Shown here: positions 24,360-35,014 of the stretch, piece by piece
How positions within the stretch are numbered: the stretch's first letter is position 1
How the letters are laid out: each line of letters begins with the position of its first letter
Origin: Antedon mediterranea
Lineage: Eukaryota > Echinodermata > Crinoidea > Comatulida > Antedonidae
DNA: 64,000 bases
Assembly: GCF_964355755.1 (NCBI RefSeq)
Contig: NC_092675.1
Location: 14,957,312 to 15,021,311 of the forward strand
Reading direction: 5' to 3'
Program-made: the position numbers and the translations under genes
The notes under the pieces: generated by a model
Told to the model about the DNA's origin: nothing
Seen by the model: only the letters and a program-made list of their open reading frames with translations
Databases searched by the model: none

Positions 24360-25304
24360 AAAGGTGATATTTAAATTCAGGTGAGCTTGACGTGAATAAA
24401 GTCCCATATTTTATGCAAATCATTGTTGTATAGATCTTCTTTAAGTTGTTTAACTATTGAGTTTCTAATATTAATTAATCTAGTACAATTGAATACAAAA
24501 TGATCAATTGTTTCTTTTTCACCACAATTACACAACAAACATGATCCAAAATGTTGTGGTGACCAAGCTTCCTTTCTTTCTTCGAGTGGTAATGAGTTAG
24601 AACGAGCTTTGAATTTTAGACTTGATGCATGGTAGCTACGTTTTTCCAATAAGTATTTTTTCATTTTAGGTTCATTTTTATATCTTAAGTAATTTGCTAA
24701 GGATGATATAGTTTGAGCCTTGTTAAACCATGTTATGTTATCTTCTATAATATTTTTTCTTTAAAACCATTAAGCCACTTATTACAATAATCAATATTGA
24801 AAAACATTTGCAAATCAAATTTGTTTAAAATGGATTCAATCTTTTGGAGCCATTTCCAACTAAGTGTATCTTTAAGTACAAAAAGAGCTCTAAATAGTAA
24901 TCTTGGCCAGCGATGTTCTTCCATATTTTGTAGCCTATAAAAGTATGTTAAGATTCTATCCAACTGTATTGATTCAACTGATTGCCAGCCAAGTTCACCA
25001 TATAGAGCTTCCTTTGCGACATATCTGGGTGTCTTTAATAGATATCTGGCCATTTGGTATTGTAAATTTTAAATTTTTTCTATAGAGTTCTTATTATCAC
25101 ATAACCATATAGTGATTGCATAATTCATGGTTGGTATACCAATTGATTTCCAAAAAATATCACCATAGTATATTCTATTGAAGTCTTCCTGCCCATTTAT
25201 TATAGATTTTATATTAATATTACTCTATTCCCCTTTTTAACTACTTCATCAATATGGTAGGTATCTTTTATTTTCCTCGATACAAACATCCCCAAATATT
25301 TATA
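24360..25304 (-). mobile_element. 5'-truncated LINE with post-RT zinc module, minus strand
   Basis: The minus strand begins within a reverse-transcriptase thumb (KYLGMFVSRKIKD near 25290), passes a helical region (25053-24745) and ends with SCLLCNCGEKETIDHFVFNC (24664-24377). CxxC..H..C modules of this kind follow the reverse transcriptase in several non-LTR clades. The 5' truncation point falls inside the GGDKGGG exon of the relic gene (about 25304), so this insertion helped to destroy it. Confidence 0.65.
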
Positions 25305-25428
25305 ATTATTAGTTAGTGCATTTGGCCTATCCAGGCTACAAATCTGGATTTCACACTTGGTAGAGCCGCCACCTTTGTCTCCGCCAAAGAAGAAAATGTC
25401 TTCATTATTTGGTTTAATGTTCTCTAAT
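25305..25428 (-). pseudogene. Exon 2 of the relic: FGGDKGGGSTK motif
   Basis: From a minus-strand acceptor (TTTATTTTAG|A) the frame reads NEDIFFFGGDKGGGSTKCEI and continues to a DRPNALTNN segment, where the LINE begins. A GGD.GGGSFK motif followed by 'N..NS..N..VF' is the most conserved part of the repetitive invertebrate family mentioned for exons 3 and 4; its Asp is a natural candidate for a catalytic or metal-binding residue, which is inference. A possible further exon (LPQGTLFSERKIRSLQ, minus, about 25655-25560) lies between this and the zinc exon. Confidence 0.5.
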
Positions 25429-25659
25429 CTAAAATAAACAAAGAAAGTATAAGAGAATACAAAAGATTGTATGTTCTTAATTCTTACGACTGGTGCTTCT
25501 CTTTCTTTAAACCCATTTTCCCCATTAGCAGTTTCATTTTTAAATACCCTGGTTCATCATTTCTCCGTGTACATCCTGCACTTTCAAATTCTGCAGTGAA
25601 CGTATTTTACGCTCAGAGAAAAGTGTTCCTTGTGGAAGATACCTGTAAAAATATTGAGT

Positions 25660-26437
25660 AGTAGTACAGTAATAGTAATGGAGGTTTTATATCACTGTTG
25701 GTGAGTGGAACTATATACAGTACTGCTTTTGTTTCTACAAATTAACTACTATTTGTATGCAGTCTGCTTTGTATTACAACTTTGAACTGTTTTATTTAAA
25801 AAAAGTTTTTTTCTTTACCATTGCTGTTGCAAAATTAGTAGTTGTATTTGTGTAGTTTTAGTTTAAAAATAAGTATTGTAATAGCGTCGAGTCAAATTTT
25901 ATGTCGTTATTTCAAATATGTTTTAGTTTCAGTTTTTATTTTTCTTAGTTTTTGTATTAAATTTTGTAATTGGTATGGACGCACCAACTATGCATGTGTG
26001 CCACTGTTAAAAAAGTGTTGTTCCAAATAAATATTATTAATTATTTTTCTTGAATAAAATATTTATTTATATTTAATTATTGTTATTTACCTCCTCAGTT
26101 TACGAAGCTGCTGCTAACCAAGGTCAAAATCAGTCTTTAATGTGAGACCTACATTGGGCTGTGTTTGATGTGTTGGGCTTTTCTTACTGATGTATGTATA
26201 CTGATCTCCAACCGTTTAATTTCTGCAGACCTTCTGGTAATAGTTTTTTTAGAAATGCCTTGTAATGTTGGATTTCTGTATAACACTGACTTTCAATGGC
26301 TAAAAAATTAAAGAAACTTGCTGTATGATTTACTAAAAAAATGTACAAAAATAATATGTATTAGGTATTAAAATAGTATTTAAATACATGCTCTATGTAT
26401 TATTAATTAATAAATATTTGGGTTAACAAGTACTTAC
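25660..26437. other. Intron of the minus-strand relic, nothing recognised
   Basis: Strongly AT-rich. Short frames at 25842-26030 and around lack motifs. A minus-strand donor (GCAGA|GTAAGT) at 26437 ends the zinc exon. Confidence 0.4.
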
Positions 26438-27229
26438 TCTGCCCTTTGTCATCAAGTTCAGTTCTTTATTCTTTTTTAGAGATTTGTGCAAGACGTGCTA
26501 ATTTGTGAAGTTCATCTGGTATGACCTCATTAATTTCACTGTTGATTCCAGTTACAGTTTTGTATTTTCTTTACCTTTTGCACTATGTACATTTATGGTG
26601 GTATAGCAATGTGTCCAAGCATACAATAGTTAGCTCTACACACAATAGTGACTGTTTACTCAATTCAGATGCCTTTGTGAGGTCAAACACATTTAAAGGA
26701 CAAGAACATTTTATACAAGGAATTGCATCACATTTAAGGGTACTAAATAATTGTGACAAACAGTGTGCACAGAATATTTGGCGACATTTAGTTTGAGACA
26801 TGGACAAGGACATAACATTTTTACAAATGGCACACATAAAACAATCTTTGGACGCATCTTTTAGTTTAAATTGATTTGGTAATGATGGCAAATTGGTATT
26901 ACAGTAGTTGATGAAAATGTACCATTGTTGTTTCTTTGGAAAGTTGTGTTTTATTTTTGACTCTCTGTTTTTAATATTAGTAAATAAATAGAATGACAAA
27001 CATAATGTTGTGTGTTCTGTTCAGTTGTATGGTGTTTGCCTTTTACTCGCATGTAGTGCAAATAAAATGTGGATGAATTTTACTATTGTCTGTGTCTTAG
27101 ACCTAAGTGATTGTGATGTAAAATGTCTGACTTAAGATTTGTAATTTTACATTTTTTGTCAGAATTTCTAAATTTATTGCCACATAAACGACAAAGCCAC
27201 AGCATTGAACTAGAGTGAAGAGACAACAT
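26438..27229 (-). pseudogene. RAG1-N-terminus-like zinc/RING exon, decayed
   Basis: Reading minus from an ATG at 27229, the frame gives LCRLCGNKFRNSDKKC; after a shift, SKIHPHFICTTCE. The open frame 26999-26583 then gives CAICKNVMS..CRQIFCAHC..PCIKCSCP and ends LYHHKCT. The order CxxCG, IHP..C..C, a RING-like CxxC..C..FC.HC..C..C and a terminal H..C module is that of the RAG1 N-terminal zinc/RING region. The same region exists without the RAG1 core in mobile elements such as N-RAG-TP and in many invertebrate proteins. After the RING, EVIPDELHKLARLAQISKKE precedes a stop and a donor at 26438. At least three frame breaks are present. No RAG1 catalytic core was found; downstream exons instead carry GGDKGGG and GNHVH motifs. 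Confidence 0.55.
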
Positions 27230-27639
27230 TTCAACAGTTTATTTACATTTGATACACAAAATACACTAACACAGTACTGTAAACAACGTCAGAATAGGTC
27301 TAGATGAGTCTATCTTGATTGATATTTGATTGCCGACCGATTTCGTAAAATTGAGCCGATATGGAAATCTGATTTTTTATTAAAATACAGTATGACCTTG
27401 ACAGGTGACGAAGTCCCTGATTTTCAATACGCAATATTTTTTGTGTAGCAGACGATTTTCCATATTCATATTTAGCTCTAGCTCGATTTCGTGGTGGCGC
27501 TGTTTGTTCGGGAACGCTTAAATACATCACAAGTAAAACAATACAAAATAATACGAAAACCAATTTTATGTGAAATTTTCTTTTAATAACCAGTTTATTA
27601 AATATAGATAAAGCGAAAAACTATTGTAACTTTGTTTAA
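27230..27639. other. Spacer, no supported gene
   Basis: A minus-strand frame at 27300-27563 starts with a hydrophobic stretch followed by a basic tail but shows no family resemblance; it is left unannotated. Confidence 0.35.
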
Positions 27640-28110
27640 ATTAATTTGTATAAGACTTATAAGAAGCAATTTACTATTGGTATACCTCGATCTAAAAATT
27701 GTACGACTCGCTCTTCACACTCTATTGAACACGATGTTTATAGTAACTATAGGCAGATTCGCGCCCTTTATAGTATGGCTTTTTGTCTCAAAATGATATT
27801 CTCGAAAATCATTCCACCCCACCAATACACATTCGGGGTCGCTACTGGATATAAGCTCTGTGGTATACACGTGGCTCAGCTCAAAAATCGTACCACAATC
27901 CACAGACTCCAAAACACCAATTTATTTCAGTCAGGAACCGGTTTGCGGCAAACGGCAGCTATTTTTCTTTACAATTGAAACAACAACAACAATATTCATA
28001 TACCACGGGATGCCCTAAGCTTTTCCCTCATGGTTGTATTTTTTAAATCAACTTTATCTTTTTTCCATACAACCGCCAAGTTTGTCTTCACAAACCCCAC
28101 TACCAACGGT
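27640..28110 (-). repeat. LTR-like copy A flanking Ty3/Gypsy relics (3' LTR in element sense)
   Basis: It shares extended similarity with 30346-30935 in the same orientation: GGTATA.AC.TG..GCTCA, CACAGACTCCAAAACACC, GGCAGCTATTTTTCTTTACA and CTTTTCCCTCATGGTTGT. The two copies flank Gypsy coding relics (28160-28950), so a pair of long terminal repeats is the simplest reading. Divergence is high; exact ends were not fixed. Confidence 0.55.
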
Positions 28111-28159
28111 CCACCGTGTCCACATTTACATATCCACCAGCACTGTTAATTTGCATTGC

Positions 28160-28950
28160 TCTGACTACAAAGCGGTATGGCTGCAAGCCAAAGCCCAGTG
28201 CATCACACTGTTATTGGACACCTTTGTCTTTATCATATAAGTTAACAACTGATGATCACTCTCTAAAATAAATTCATTACCGTGTAGATATAAAATAAAC
28301 TTGGAAACTGCCCAAATCATGGCCAACCACTCGCGTTCAATAATCTCATAAGTGCGTTCATGTAGCAAAACCCATTAAGCAATGATCGCATCATTCTAGA
28401 AAAAACTGCCGGTGCATTTACCATGGCAAAAGGCAACACCTGGTAATAAAAAAGCACCTGTGATGTGACAAATGGCATTTTCTCCATATCGGACTTGCAA
28501 TAATCTGCCAATAACCCTTGAGGTCAAATTTTGAAAAAAAACTTACCCCTTCCCAATCTAGATATCAGGTCTCTGCATTTGAATTGGCTCCAGATCAATT
28601 GCTGTCACCGCATTCAACTTTCTAAAGTTTATGCAAAATCGGTTCGACCCATCAGGCTTCCTTACTAACACTAACTTACTACACCAAATTCGGTGAACAC
28701 ATCCTTAAAGCGGTCCAGTAAGCCTTCCATCTGTTTCCTCTGCCCGTCTTCTATAACTTCACTAATGGTGGTAACACCACTTCCAAAACACCATTCTTTC
28801 CACTGTCGTCTTCTTCAATTATACCAACGCCTGACATACCAACTTCACTTGTCCCCATGTCCCCAGCACATGTCTCTCTGTCTATAAATACAACTTATAG
28901 CATAAGTTTTCTCCTGACCCTTTACCACAACCCGGTACACATGTTTTGAA
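28160..28950 (-). pseudogene. Ty3/Gypsy reverse transcriptase and RNase H fragments
   Basis: On the minus strand 28511-28317 encodes the reverse-transcriptase finger region (KMPFVTSQVLFYYQVLPFAM then NAPAVFSRMM). It is followed almost at once (28368-28165) by the RNase H start (REWLAMIWAVSKFILYLHG, then SDHQLLTYM). The catalytic YLDD region and the connection domain that belong between them are missing, so an internal deletion joined the two. The integrase expected before the 3' LTR is missing too. 28511-28950 shows weak RT-like sequence with many stops. Confidence 0.6.
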
Positions 28951-29034
28951 ACCCAAATTTACAATCTCAAACAAGACCACCCCATTGCATTAATAATAAG
29001 AATATAAAATTGTATATAGCACCCCCCTCTATGT

Positions 29035-29624
29035 AAGTGGTGGCGCCAGGCAGGATTGAGCATGTTTTTTGGGGAGAAAAATATGATATCCCTACCAAAA
29101 ATAAAACAATACCCTACTGAGTGTGTCAAATCCAGAATTTTCAACTTTAAAAGCCACTAAAACATCTCGATTTTCCAGAGGCTCCACCCATGTTGCACAA
29201 TAGGTGAGGAGGCAGGCAGAATAGCAAATTTGTACCAAAAGGCTGGGTATAAAGAAGAAAAAACAAAGAGAGCTTGTGGGAAAGACAAAGAAAGGAGAAA
29301 GAATTTAGGAAATAAAAAATGTGCTGATTGTAGATCAATGCTTGTATGTATTGATAGTACTACTTTCTAGCTACTGTATGGTAGCATAGATTCAGTATTC
29401 CAAGTGTCCCACTTTCAATGAAATTTTGAAAGGTTGGGGCTGAGGTAAAACTTACAACTTTCGTCTAATTCAAAGTATAAGTACAATTTTTGGGGACCTA
29501 TGTGACCCAAGGTCTCTGTGATGTGGCTGGCTCCGTCCCCTACCCCATTATCCAACGGATACTAGGTCCGCGCACATGCCCCCCCCCCCCCCCCGCCCCC
29601 AAAAAAATCCTGGCGCCATCACTG
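29035..29624. mobile_element. hAT-like MITE (590 bp), 8-bp duplication CTCTATGT
   Basis: Ends are AAGTGGTGGCGCCAGG and CCTGGCGCCATCACTG, flanked by CTCTATGT at 29027-29034 and 29625-29632. A poly(C) run (about 29580-29594, then a short C/G tail) lies just inside the right end. No transposase is present. It is inserted within the Gypsy relic and so is younger. Confidence 0.85.
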
Positions 29625-29632
29625 CTCTATGT

Positions 29633-30345
29633 TATATTAAATCAAAATAATCACCCTCTATGTTTATTTTTTGCCAAATTGAGTTTGGCTTTCCTGCTCA
29701 AATTAGTCCTAGCCTATTTTTCCTTCAAAATAGGCAAGTTATTTTCAAAATAATGTTTTTCTGAATATTTTTTATGGATTTGAGAGGCATAAAAAAGTCG
29801 GCCCTCATGTGTGAGACTCGTGCATTATGCGTGAGAGTTGGCAGGTGTTAGAAGAGTGCCTTCTGTTGTTCATCATGCTCCATCACTTGTTGTTTTATCG
29901 TCTCATGTTCTACATTCTGTTTCTTTCATTCAATACTTTCCCTCTCTTCCGAAAATGTCGACAAATCATCTCCTTCAAACCCAATTTCCAGATTTTAATA
30001 ATTTTCTCAAAATTCATATTACCGTACTTTACCCAGCCCTTCAAACCATATATTCACATGGCACAACCAATAACATGTATTATACAAACAAAACAGTTTA
30101 ATTCTCTCCAATCCTATAACAACTAGGACAACAATGTATAAAACAATACTTACAACACTGTATATTACTGTATACCAAAATAACAACAAATACAATAGAT
30201 TAGTCTTAAAAATATTTAAAAATATGCTCAGACGAAACCAACTATATCGTAACCTGGTGAGCCCACCTTTTGTCACAAATTGGTTACATATGATAATGGT
30301 GGTCGTCAGTCCTGTAACAATTGATTTAATTCTTTCGAACGCCAA
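29633..30345. other. Non-coding interior of the Gypsy relic
   Basis: The stretch between the MITE and LTR-like copy B would hold leader/gag in a minus-strand Gypsy. Short frames on both strands (29827-30126, 30019-30360) carry no gag, zinc-knuckle or protease motif. Confidence 0.35.
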
Positions 30346-30935
30346 CCTTATTATATGCATGGATTAGATCTAATCATAACATGGATCCTAACCCAACGAG
30401 AGGGGTTATACCGAAATAGGTAGGTACCAAAACAATACTCATAGTCAGTCCAAAGTCCACAATGCTGCATCCATGGAAAACCTAAATTTCCGCACCCACT
30501 GTTCAGCTCCAGCCTTGACTTCCCAGGAATTATCAGCTGGAATACACTGTTCTGATGTTTTCTCCTCCCGGCGCACACCCACGACATGCACAATTCCATT
30601 GAGCCAAACAAAGTTGAACGAAAATCGTTCCACCCCATCATATCCACCTTCGGGATCACTACCGGATAGCTCTGTGGTATATACATGTAGCTCACACTCG
30701 TACCACAGACTCCAAAACACCTATTTATTTTAGTCAGAACCAGTTTACGGCGAAAGGCAGCTATTTTTCTTTACAAACAACAATATTCATATTCCCCAGG
30801 GCCAACATTAAACAGAAACGTCAACAAGTTGTGGTACCCCAGCTTTTCCCTCATGGTTGTTTTTTTTTTTATATCGACTTAATGCCTATATCTTTTTTCC
30901 ATACAACCGCCAAGTTCGCCTTCAAAAAATCCATA
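30346..30935 (-). repeat. LTR-like copy B (5' LTR in element sense)
   Basis: The partner of 27640-28110, and related to 13240-13655 (shared TGGATTAGATCTAATC, AGTCCACAATGCTGCATCCA and CCCAGGAATTATCAGCTGG). It ends around 30935 after a CCATACAACCGCCAAGTT block that also ends copy A. Opposed frames across it are artefacts of repeat sequence. Confidence 0.55.
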
Positions 30936-31029
30936 TAATAAAACAGTAAAAGTTGCATTATTCACACACATGCTGTGGTAACAGTAGTTCTTGAGTTCAT
31001 TAGAAAAAACATTCCTTGATCTATTTATT

Positions 31030-31819
31030 CAGGGGCGGATCTAGGATTTTGATAAAGAGGGGGGCCAATATCTGAAAAATAATCGTTTTTTTTTTCTAGA
31101 TGCCCGAAGATAGCATCTGAGGCGTTTTGGCCAGTCGATTCTTGTCATATAATTATCTGAATATAGTGGGTTTTATAGACCATATTTAATAGCCTATACG
31201 GAACTGTTTTTTTTTTTTGCGCCTAAAGCCTGTTTTCCCGTCGCAAATTTTTACACATTTTTTACGCGATCGTTAATGGTTTCTTGGTTCTTTCAACGTT
31301 GCTGGGACACACGCAAAGCCAAGGCCGGTCACATGCAGTCGGGCCCGTGTGAAAATTGAAAAAGTTACGGGTTTTGATGCAACCCAGCTGGCCTAGGACA
31401 TGTTTTCGCTGATATCTTAATCTAGTTTTTACACTAAAGACAAACATTAAATTTAATTGTTTTTATATTAAAATTTAGTTTTACTTACACTTGTTATTTT
31501 GAAATATCAGATTTTAAAAGAGTACAAAAAACATCGTCGCGTTGTAAAAAATCAATAATTGTCAGCGCGTACGTATTTTTTCACAAACAATGATGACGTA
31601 ATTTATGAACTATTTGATTGGTCAGTCTGTTTTACCGATCGCAACGTTGAAGTTGAACTCGGTTCAACTTTAAACACAATTGAAGATTTTAACGATTTTT
31701 AATGTTGATTTGTACCCCCTTTTCCTGTAAAATCGTTGATAAAATCGTATGTAAATGGGTGCATTTTCTCTTACAAAAGGGGCCAGCCCGGCCCCCCCCC
31801 CCCCCTAAATCCGCCCCTG
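31030..31819. mobile_element. hAT-like MITE (790 bp) with CAGGGGCGGAT termini
   Basis: It begins CAGGGGCGGATCTAGG and ends CTAAATCCGCCCCTG, a terminal motif common among animal hAT elements. Flanks TATTTATT and TTATTTTT are similar but not identical, as expected for an aged 8-base duplication. A poly(C) tract sits just inside the right end. The interior is non-coding. Confidence 0.75.
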
Positions 31820-32363
31820 TTATTTTTAATCTAAGGGGAAGCTGATTCCAAATGATGGTGTCTAACAAATGCAATTCTAAAGCGGGAGTTGAAATCATGA
31901 TTCATTCTTGTGCTCAATAATATCCAAATAATCACTTAAATCAAGTCTTTACAAAATAGATTAGAAATAAACTAGAAACAAATAATGTATAGAGCTTGTA
32001 TACATATGATATTCTAAGAAAAAGAAATAAAGGTGAAGAATGGGCGCTCAAATTTGAAAAGGTCATGCACCGTACACATTTTTTTTTTGTGTAAGAGTGG
32101 TTTTAAGTAAATTTCATATGTTCTGCCCCATACCTTAATGCCATAAATTAGATTGAATGAAAGCATATAAAGCGTAATTAAAGTAGTAATGGAAAGTGTA
32201 ATGTTGTAATTTAAATAAAATACCTATACTCTTTTCTTTTGTCCAGTAAAAACAACCCTAAAGTGATTTTGCATGGAGGTAGGGAGAAAGCACATACGTG
32301 CTATCCCCTAATCCCTCCAGGAAATAATCCTTCATTTTGATATAATATACTTTTCTGCTGCAG
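31820..32363. other. AGL intron end before the exon at 32364
   Basis: AT-rich with no gene. A pyrimidine-rich tract (ACTTTTCTGCTGCAG) at 32349-32363 is the AGL acceptor. Confidence 0.6.
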
Positions 32364-32642
32364 ATTTGTATATCAGGGCTCATCATTCGTTAAAACATTA
32401 GCGCTTGGTTCAGTACAGATGTGTGGAATTGTACAAACTGCACCTCTTCCAAAACTATCACCAGCCCTTCCGGATGTCCCAACCATTTCTGATGAGGATA
32501 CTGGGAAGAAAAAACAGAATATCATCACTATGGCAGCTGGTCTACCACATTTCTCAAGTGGATTTATGAGGTCATGGGGTCGTGATACATTTATCGCTTT
32601 AAGAGGGCTGCTACTTCTTACAGGACGCTTTGATGAAGCTAA
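32364..32642 (+). CDS. AGL: AGL exon with glucosidase-domain [10 protein letters not shown] motif
   Basis: Ninety-three codons in the frame set by the exon at 13064. It encodes [20 protein letters not shown], later [20 protein letters not shown] and [16 protein letters not shown]. The [10 protein letters not shown] block lies at the start of the amylo-1,6-glucosidase domain (GH133-type) and its Asp is, from knowledge of fungal debranching enzymes, the likely general acid; I state that as family knowledge. The exon ends GAAGCTAA|GTAAGT in phase 2. The donor is overlapped by the target duplication of the foldback element starting at 32648. Confidence 0.95.
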
Positions 32643-32650
32643 GTAAGTAT
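32643..32650 (+). promoter_or_regulatory. AGL 5' splice site rebuilt at a transposon edge
   Basis: The donor AA|GTAAGTAT is composite: AAGTAAG (32641-32647) is target-site duplication, and TAT (32648-32650) is the first three bases of the foldback element. Because the element starts with T, position +6 stays T and the consensus is kept. Confidence 0.75.
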
Positions 32651-33344
32651 GGGCGGCCATTAGTGCCAAAATAGACAAACGTTGCCGTACGAACAATTCC
32701 GCTCCCGTAAGGCAAACTAATGGCGTTAAAGACATAATTCCTCGAGTGACAAACAAATATTGCCGTACGGACACACAAACACATTGCCATATGAACAAAT
32801 TGCCGTATGGTTAAATTGGCGTAAGTACAAAAATTGGCGTAAGGACACAAATTGGCGTAAGGACAAAAATTGCCGAAAGGACAAAATTGCCGAAAGGACA
32901 AATTGGCATACAGTCTAACTAAATATAAACGTTGAGGGCAGCATAGTATTTTAAAACCACGTGACTGAAACCACTCTGTGTCCAGTCCTGCCAGGTATAT
33001 AAAATATACCAAATTGACTATTGAGAATTCTCAACTATTACCTCAGTACGACGAAGTTTACTGGTATATTCAAATAGGCTGATTTCCTTGTTAACTTAAC
33101 TTAAGGGGTTCATTCATTTAATTACTGAATTCTGATTGGCATGGTAGTAGGCCCTAAAGGAAATTTACTGGAATCCTATTGGATGGTAAGGTGGTAGTAG
33201 GACCATGTCCATCCCATTGCAGTAATAATAAAGTTGAGCCACCTGCGACCATTACAGTGTCTTACCATGCTAATGTAGGAGTGGGGAAATGTTATGCTTA
33301 CTACTGTTTCTTTCTTAATAATTTAGTACAATTATTAAGAATAA

Positions 33345-33645
33345 AGAATACACTTAACAATATAACAAATAACATTAATGTACGATGTTACAAGTTTAAC
33401 ACTGTTCTCAACTATAGTCATTTTGGTATACTTGAGAACATTGATAAAGAATAGGATAAACTTAACAATATACAACAAATAAAATTAATGTACGATCCCG
33501 TTTAACACTGTTCTCAACTATAGTCATTTTGGTATACTTGAGCACAGTGATAAAGAATAGGATAAACTTAATAAAATACAACAAATAACATTAATGTACG
33601 ATACCGTTTAACACTGTTCTCAACTATAGTCATTTTGGTATACTT
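33345..33645. repeat. Three ~100-base direct repeats in the foldback interior
   Basis: Units start near 33345, 33445 and 33550; they share ATTAATGTACGAT, GTTTAACACTGTTCTCAACT and ATAGTCATTTTGGTATACTT. Confidence 0.8.
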
Positions 33646-33671
33646 GTCCAAGTCATATTCATCTAAAAGAT

Positions 33672-34135
33672 AAATGCTGAGTAAACGGGACTAGTGGTCC
33701 TACTCTAACATCTGGACGACTAAGGAGGTACCCCAGTATAATCCCACTAAGTGACTACCAGGAGCAATCCGCCGTTTTCTCACAAATACAGTATCGAATT
33801 TCACTATAATATTAATAAATCGTAATTGAGTTACACTCAGATTTAAAAGATGAGGCTGAGTAAACGGGACCAGTGGTCATACTCTAACTTTTACTGGACG
33901 ACTAAGGAGGTACCCTAGTATAATCCCACCAAGTGACTCCCAGGAGCAATCCGCCGTTTTCTCACAAATACAGTATCAAATTTCACTATATATAAAAAAA
34001 CGTAATTGAGTTACACTCAGATTCAAAAGATAAGCCGAGTAAAAACGGGACCAGCGCTCCTACTACGTACCCTAGTATAATCCCACCAAAGTGACTCCCA
34101 GGAGCAATCCGCCGTTTTCTCACAAATATTTATTT
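33672..34135. repeat. Three ~165-base direct repeats in the foldback interior
   Basis: Units near 33672, 33845 and 34028 share GAGTAAACGGGACYAGTGGT, CTAGTATAATCCCACCAAGT and CAGGAGCAATCCGCCGTTTT (minor changes). The third is truncated against the right arm. Confidence 0.8.
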
Positions 34136-34581
34136 TCTAATACCATAAAAACCATAAGTAAGACATGGCTTGACACAGGCCTTCAATCATCGATTATGTT
34201 TTTAATCCCCAGCAGGACTCTGGACACAGAGTGGTTTCAGTCACTTGGTTTTAAAATACTATGCTGCCCTCAACGTTTATATTTAGTTAGACTGTACGCC
34301 AATTTTTGTCCTTACGCCAATGTTTGTTGTCCTTACGGCAATGTTTGTCCTTACGGCAATTTTTGTCCTTACGCCAATTTTTGTCCTTACGCCAATTTTT
34401 GTCCTTACGCCAATTTAACCATACGGCAATTTGTTCATATGGCAATGTGTGTGTGTGTCCGTACGGCAATATTTGTTTGTCACTCGAGGAATTATGTCTT
34501 TAACGTCATTAGTTTGCCTTACGGGAGCGGAATTGTTCGTACGGCAACGTTTGTCTATTTTGGCCCTAATGGCCGCCCATA

Positions 34582-34591
34582 AAGTAAGTAC
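34582..34591 (+). promoter_or_regulatory. Duplicate AGL 5' splice site on the far side of the foldback element
   Basis: AAGTAAGTAC directly after the element repeats the exon-intron junction (AA|GTAAGTAC) and continues into the original intron. It is a ready cryptic donor; its use would retain the 1.9 kb element in the transcript with stop codons. Confidence 0.7.
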
Positions 34592-34639
34592 ACAGATGAT
34601 GTAAAAAAGAAACAAAGTATTTAAGCCATGGTGGGTGGA

Positions 34640-34800
34640 GAAGCAAACTTATCACATTTAAAACTAAACTCAAAACTCATCTCTTCAGAGAAGCATAATC
34701 ACACGCTATTACTTGCACAGATCTTGGAAAACACAGCGCTTTGAAACCTTTGTCTCTTGCGCTTTATAAATGTTATTTATTATTATTATTATTATTATTT
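34640..34800 (+). mobile_element. LINE 3'-end fragment with (ATT)n tail
   Basis: A TTTAAAACTAAACTCAAAAC / CTCATCTCTTCAGAGAAGCA coding remnant (reads as F/L-KTKLKTHLFREA, the usual C-terminus of some LINE proteins), then GCGCTTTGAAACCTTTGTCTC / TTGCGCTTTATAAATG and an ATT microsatellite. Only the last ~160 bases of the element are present. Confidence 0.5.
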
Positions 34801-35014
34801 CACTGGGATGTAAAAGTCATGATAAATGGCACCTCTAGTTGGCGAACGTTAGGAGGAAATCCCTGAAAATAAGGTACTTCCGGTACGGTAAACGATGAAA
34901 CTATTGTTAGATTAATCTTTTGTTTGTTAATCTGTTGTTATCATTCAACGTTATTTTCACAGGATTCTTGAATATATTTTATTTAAATTTCTCCACCGAT
35001 CAGGAGAAATGGAA

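Larger units (their letters stand above)
32648..34581. mobile_element. Foldback (TU-like) element in AGL, duplicating the splice donor
   Basis: The ends are inverted with one mismatch over about 44 bases: TATGGGCGGCCATTAG at 32648 and CTAATGGCCGCCCATA ending at 34581. Both arms (about 340-380 bp) are built from ~18-base units such as AATTGGCGTAAGGACAAA. AAGTAAG flanks both sides (32641-32647, 34582-34588). The interior has two sets of tandem duplications and no transposase. Sea-urchin TU elements share this plan of unit-repeat inverted arms, though their duplications are 8 bases. Open frames in the arms on both strands arise because the unit is a multiple of three. Confidence 0.85.

Noticed and set aside
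27300-27563. 87-residue minus-strand frame with hydrophobic start
   Set aside because: No homologous pattern, no supporting splice or promoter signal, and AT-rich context.
30019-30733. Several overlapping frames of 77-114 codons
   Set aside because: They fall in LTR-like and flanking non-coding sequence; the translations have no gag, protease or other motif.
34091-34582. 163-residue open frame with a repeated short motif, and its mirror on the opposite strand
   Set aside because: It runs through the tandem-unit arm of a foldback element, and the matching frames at 32611-33012 are the inverted arm.
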